NCBI GenBank assembly: GCA_021199395.1
Contig: JAJQIE010000136.1
Span: 1-7,661 of the forward strand
Origin: Lachnospiraceae bacterium
Lineage (GTDB): Bacteria > Bacillota > Clostridia > Lachnospirales > Lachnospiraceae
Direction: 5' to 3'
DNA: 7,661 bases
How positions within the stretch are numbered: the stretch's first letter is position 1; the number at the start of each line of letters is the position of its first letter. Positions 6,053 to 7,661 of this stretch are shown here, piece after piece. The notes below the pieces were generated by a model. That model made no database searches, had not been told where the DNA came from, and saw nothing but the letters and a program-made list of their open reading frames with translations. The translations under genes were made by a program, and so were the position numbers.

Positions 6053-6142
6053 TCAGGAAAACAGGCAGGGAAAACAGGTTGGGAAACAGAACCGAACTGT
6101 GTTTCGGGAAAAGGACTCAGAAAAACGGTTCAGAAAAGGTGG
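6053..6142. repeat. Array of a 13-bp purine-rich repeat between the YlbF gene and trmR
   Basis: Units of the form TCAGGAAAACAGG begin at 6053, 6066, 6079, 6104, 6117 and 6130. One diverged 12-bp unit fills 6092-6103. All six recognisable units keep a GAAAA or GAAA core; the last one provides the AGGTGG ribosome-binding site of the next gene. The array fills most of the 127-bp gap and holds no gene. The repeat length is not a multiple of three and no start codon with a site precedes it, so a coding role is unlikely. Confidence 0.75.
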
Positions 6143-6151
6143 CGCAAAGAA

Positions 6152-6820
6152 ATGATTATACCGGAGCGCATGTCCGTTTACATCAATTCACTGGATACCG
6201 GGAACGGAGTGTTTCTGGATGAACTGGAGCGCACGGCTCTTGAAGAGCATGTTCCGGTGATCCGGCAGGATATGCAGAGCTTTTTGAAGGTGCTGCTGGC
6301 GGTTCATAAGCCGCGGCGGATTCTGGAGGTTGGAACGGCGGTTGGATTCTCGGCGCTTTTGATGGCGGCGAATACCGGATCGGACTGCCGGATCACGACG
6401 ATTGAAAATTATGAGAAACGATTTGCAGCTGCGCGGGAGAATTTTGCGCGAAGCGGAATGTCAGACCGGATAGAACTCCTGACAGGCGATGCGAAGGAGA
6501 TTCTGCCGACGCTCAGGGAACCTTATGATTTCGTTTTTATGGATGCGGCGAAAGGGCAGTATATTCATTTTCTGCCGGAGATACTTCGCCTTTTGCGCAC
6601 GGGGGGCATTCTGGTTTCGGACAATGTGCTGCAGGATGGAGATATTATTGAGTCTCATTATGCGGTGGAACAGCGCAACCGCACTATTTATAAGCGGATG
6701 CGGGAATACCTGTATGTGCTGAAGCACACGGAAGGACTGCTGACATCAATCGTAGCGGTCGGGGATGGCGCGGCTGTGACGGTGAAGGTTAGCGATTCGC
6801 TGGCTGTGTGCCGTGAATAA
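6152..6820 (+). CDS. trmR: TrmR-like tRNA 5-hydroxyuridine O-methyltransferase (YrrM family)
   Basis: A 222-residue class I SAM-dependent O-methyltransferase of the YrrM/COMT-like family. In Bacillus subtilis YrrM (TrmR) methylates 5-hydroxyuridine at tRNA position 34 to 5-methoxyuridine, widening wobble decoding. The N-terminal signature is MSVYINSLDTGN; the SAM site ILEVGTAVGFSALLM is at residues 57-71, with Glu85 (TTIEN) expected to bind the ribose. The metal site is Asp131 in FMDAAKGQY with Asp157-Asn158 in VSDNVLQDGD. It lies next to a U32-family gene, the enzyme class that makes the 5-hydroxyuridine substrate, which supports the TrmR assignment over a generic catechol-type methyltransferase. 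The start has AGGTGG 9 nt upstream, within the last unit of the 13-bp repeat array. The tail after VTVKV (SDSLAVCRE) looks unconserved. Confidence 0.85.
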   Translation: MIIPERMSVYINSLDTGNGVFLDELERTALEEHVPVIRQDMQSFLKVLLAVHKPRRILEVGTAVGFSALLMAANTGSDCRITTIENYEKRFAAARENFARSGMSDRIELLTGDAKEILPTLREPYDFVFMDAAKGQYIHFLPEILRLLRTGGILVSDNVLQDGDIIESHYAVEQRNRTIYKRMREYLYVLKHTEGLLTSIVAVGDGAAVTVKVSDSLAVCRE

Positions 6821-6845
6821 TGAGAAGTAGTGTTGCTGCTGTCAG

Positions 6846-6958
6846 TGTGCCGTCTCAATCATAATTTTACTTATAGCACTGCCTACGCCTCCCTCCTCCG
6901 CCTTGCGGAGTGACGACATATTCAGCACTATAACTTAAAAAATGATTGAGACGGCACA
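6846..6958. repeat. 113-bp palindromic MITE-like element
   Basis: Two 36-bp arms, 6846-6881 and 6923-6958, are inverted copies: the outer 16 bp (TGTGCCGTCTCAATCA) match perfectly and 30 of 36 positions match overall. The 41-bp centre contains its own hairpin, CTCCGC (6896-6901) and GCGGAG (6905-6910) with a CTT loop. There is no open reading frame of note and no T run after either arm, so it is not a simple terminator. Size, sharp palindromic ends and intergenic position fit a miniature inverted-repeat element or a palindromic intergenic repeat. I see no clear target-site duplication. It separates trmR from the U32 gene. Confidence 0.75.
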
Positions 6959-7043
6959 TTAGCAGAAATCAAATGGATGAGATTCTGGAATTTGATTTAT
7001 GAAGGAAAAAAGTTTACTTTGTGAGAGTGAGGAATTTCGTGCT

Positions 7044-7661
7044 ATGAGACATCCGGAATTGCTGGTCCCGGCGAGCTGTTTGGAGGTTTTAAAGACTGCC
7101 GTGATATTCGGCGCGGACGCGGTGTATATCGGCGGCGAAGCGTTTGGCCTTAGGGCAAAGGCGAAGAATTTTACGATGCCGGAGATGGCAGAGGGGATCG
7201 CGTTTGCCCATGCGCATGGTGCAAAGGTCTATGTGACGGCGAATATTCTGGCGCACAACAGCGACCTGAAGGGCGTAGAGATTTATTTTCAGGAGCTTCG
7301 CGAGCTGCGTCCGGACGCGCTGATTATCGCGGATCCGGGCGTGTTTCAGATCGCAAAGCGCATCTGTCCGGAGATAGAACGGCATATCAGTACGCAGGCG
7401 AATAATACCAACTACGAGACCTGCCGTTTCTGGTGGGAGCTTGGCGCAAAGCGTGTTGTCACTGCGCGGGAGCTTTCCCTTGCCGAGATCAGGGAGCTCA
7501 GGGAGAAGATCCCGGAGAAAATGGAGATTGAGAGCTTTGTACACGGCGCGATGTGTATTTCCTATTCCGGGCGCTGTCTGCTCAGCAACTATTTTACCGG
7601 ACGCGACGCGAACCAGGGAGCCTGCACCCATCCGTGCCGGTGGAAATACGCGGTCATGGAG
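7044..7661 (+). CDS. U32 family protein, TrhP/YrrN/YrrO-like tRNA hydroxylation protein (5' part)
   Basis: The first 206 residues of a U32-family protein that continues beyond the window. The N-terminal pattern PELLVPASCLEVLKTAVIFGADAVYIGG, then GLRAKAKNF and THISTQANNTNYE-type sequence around residues 114-125, is typical. The family signature ExFxHGAMC...SGRCLLS is at residues 163-181. Cys171, Cys178, Cys194 and Cys198 (the last two in GACTHPCRW) match the cysteines proposed to hold an iron-sulfur cluster in the tRNA-hydroxylating members. Those members (TrhP, formerly YegQ; YrrN and YrrO in Bacillus) are required for 5-hydroxyuridine at tRNA U34, using prephenate. The older name is collagenase-like peptidase. 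Its neighbour trmR would methylate the product. The start at 7044 fits the family and has GAGGA about 10 nt upstream; an in-frame ATG at 6999 would add 15 residues without a good site. Confidence 0.88.
   Translation, partial: MRHPELLVPASCLEVLKTAVIFGADAVYIGGEAFGLRAKAKNFTMPEMAEGIAFAHAHGAKVYVTANILAHNSDLKGVEIYFQELRELRPDALIIADPGVFQIAKRICPEIERHISTQANNTNYETCRFWWELGAKRVVTARELSLAEIRELREKIPEKMEIESFVHGAMCISYSGRCLLSNYFTGRDANQGACTHPCRWKYAVME

Noticed and set aside
6025..6219. Open frame continuing after the TAG stop of the YlbF gene, suggesting read-through or a longer protein
   Set aside because: The sequence is the purine-rich repeat array, which has few stop codons by composition, and the frame runs into trmR out of phase. 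YlbF-family proteins end about where the TAG lies.
6846..6958. CRISPR repeat or intrinsic terminator reading of the palindromic element
   Set aside because: There is one copy with no spacer periodicity and no T run after either arm.
7089..7631. 180-codon open frame on the minus strand opposite the U32 gene
   Set aside because: It is a shadow of the plus-strand U32 reading frame, which has clear family motifs.

Overview
The window looks like a Lachnospiraceae-type Firmicute (class Clostridia). The protein sequences read as typical of that group, the order of the small genes matches the yrzL-yrrK-yrzB ... yrrM-yrrN/O neighbourhood of Firmicutes, ThiI ends without a rhodanese domain, and Shine-Dalgarno sites are strong and purine-rich. 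This assignment comes from family recognition, not from a search.

Left part (1-1435). The 3' part of thiI (tRNA 4-thiouridine synthetase) runs off the left edge on the plus strand. It converges on a small minus-strand gene for an HPr-like protein that lacks the phosphorylatable histidine. That gene has its own promoter and ends in a hairpin plus a T-rich tract built from a 9-bp tandem repeat. A gene-free, structured stretch then leads to mtaB.

Middle part (1436-3847). mtaB encodes the radical-SAM tRNA t6A37 methylthiotransferase. It is followed by a good sigma-A-type promoter and the conserved trio ireB - ruvX - DUF1292 (yrzL-yrrK-yrzB in Bacillus). ireB and ruvX overlap by ATGA.

Right part (3848-7661). 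RNase J (probably TTG-initiated) is followed closely by a YlbF-family gene. Next come a TrmR/YrrM-type tRNA methyltransferase and the 5' part of a U32-family (TrhP/YrrN/YrrO-like) gene that runs off the right edge. Two non-coding structures stand out. One is a 90-bp array of a 13-bp purine-rich repeat that ends in the ribosome-binding site of the methyltransferase gene. The other is a 113-bp, almost perfectly palindromic, MITE-like element between the methyltransferase and the U32 gene.

How the genes fit together: four of the ten genes modify tRNA. ThiI makes s4U8, MtaB makes ms2t6A37, and a TrhP-like hydroxylation step plus TrmR make mo5U34. Three more act on RNA (RuvX on pre-16S rRNA, RNase J on mRNA and rRNA) or probably influence RNA processing (YlbF). 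IreB links the cluster to Ser/Thr-kinase cell-envelope signalling. I see no defence system, phage, CRISPR array, transposase, tRNA or rRNA. The window is mostly core genome, and its novelty lies in the non-coding repeats and the unusual HPr-like protein.
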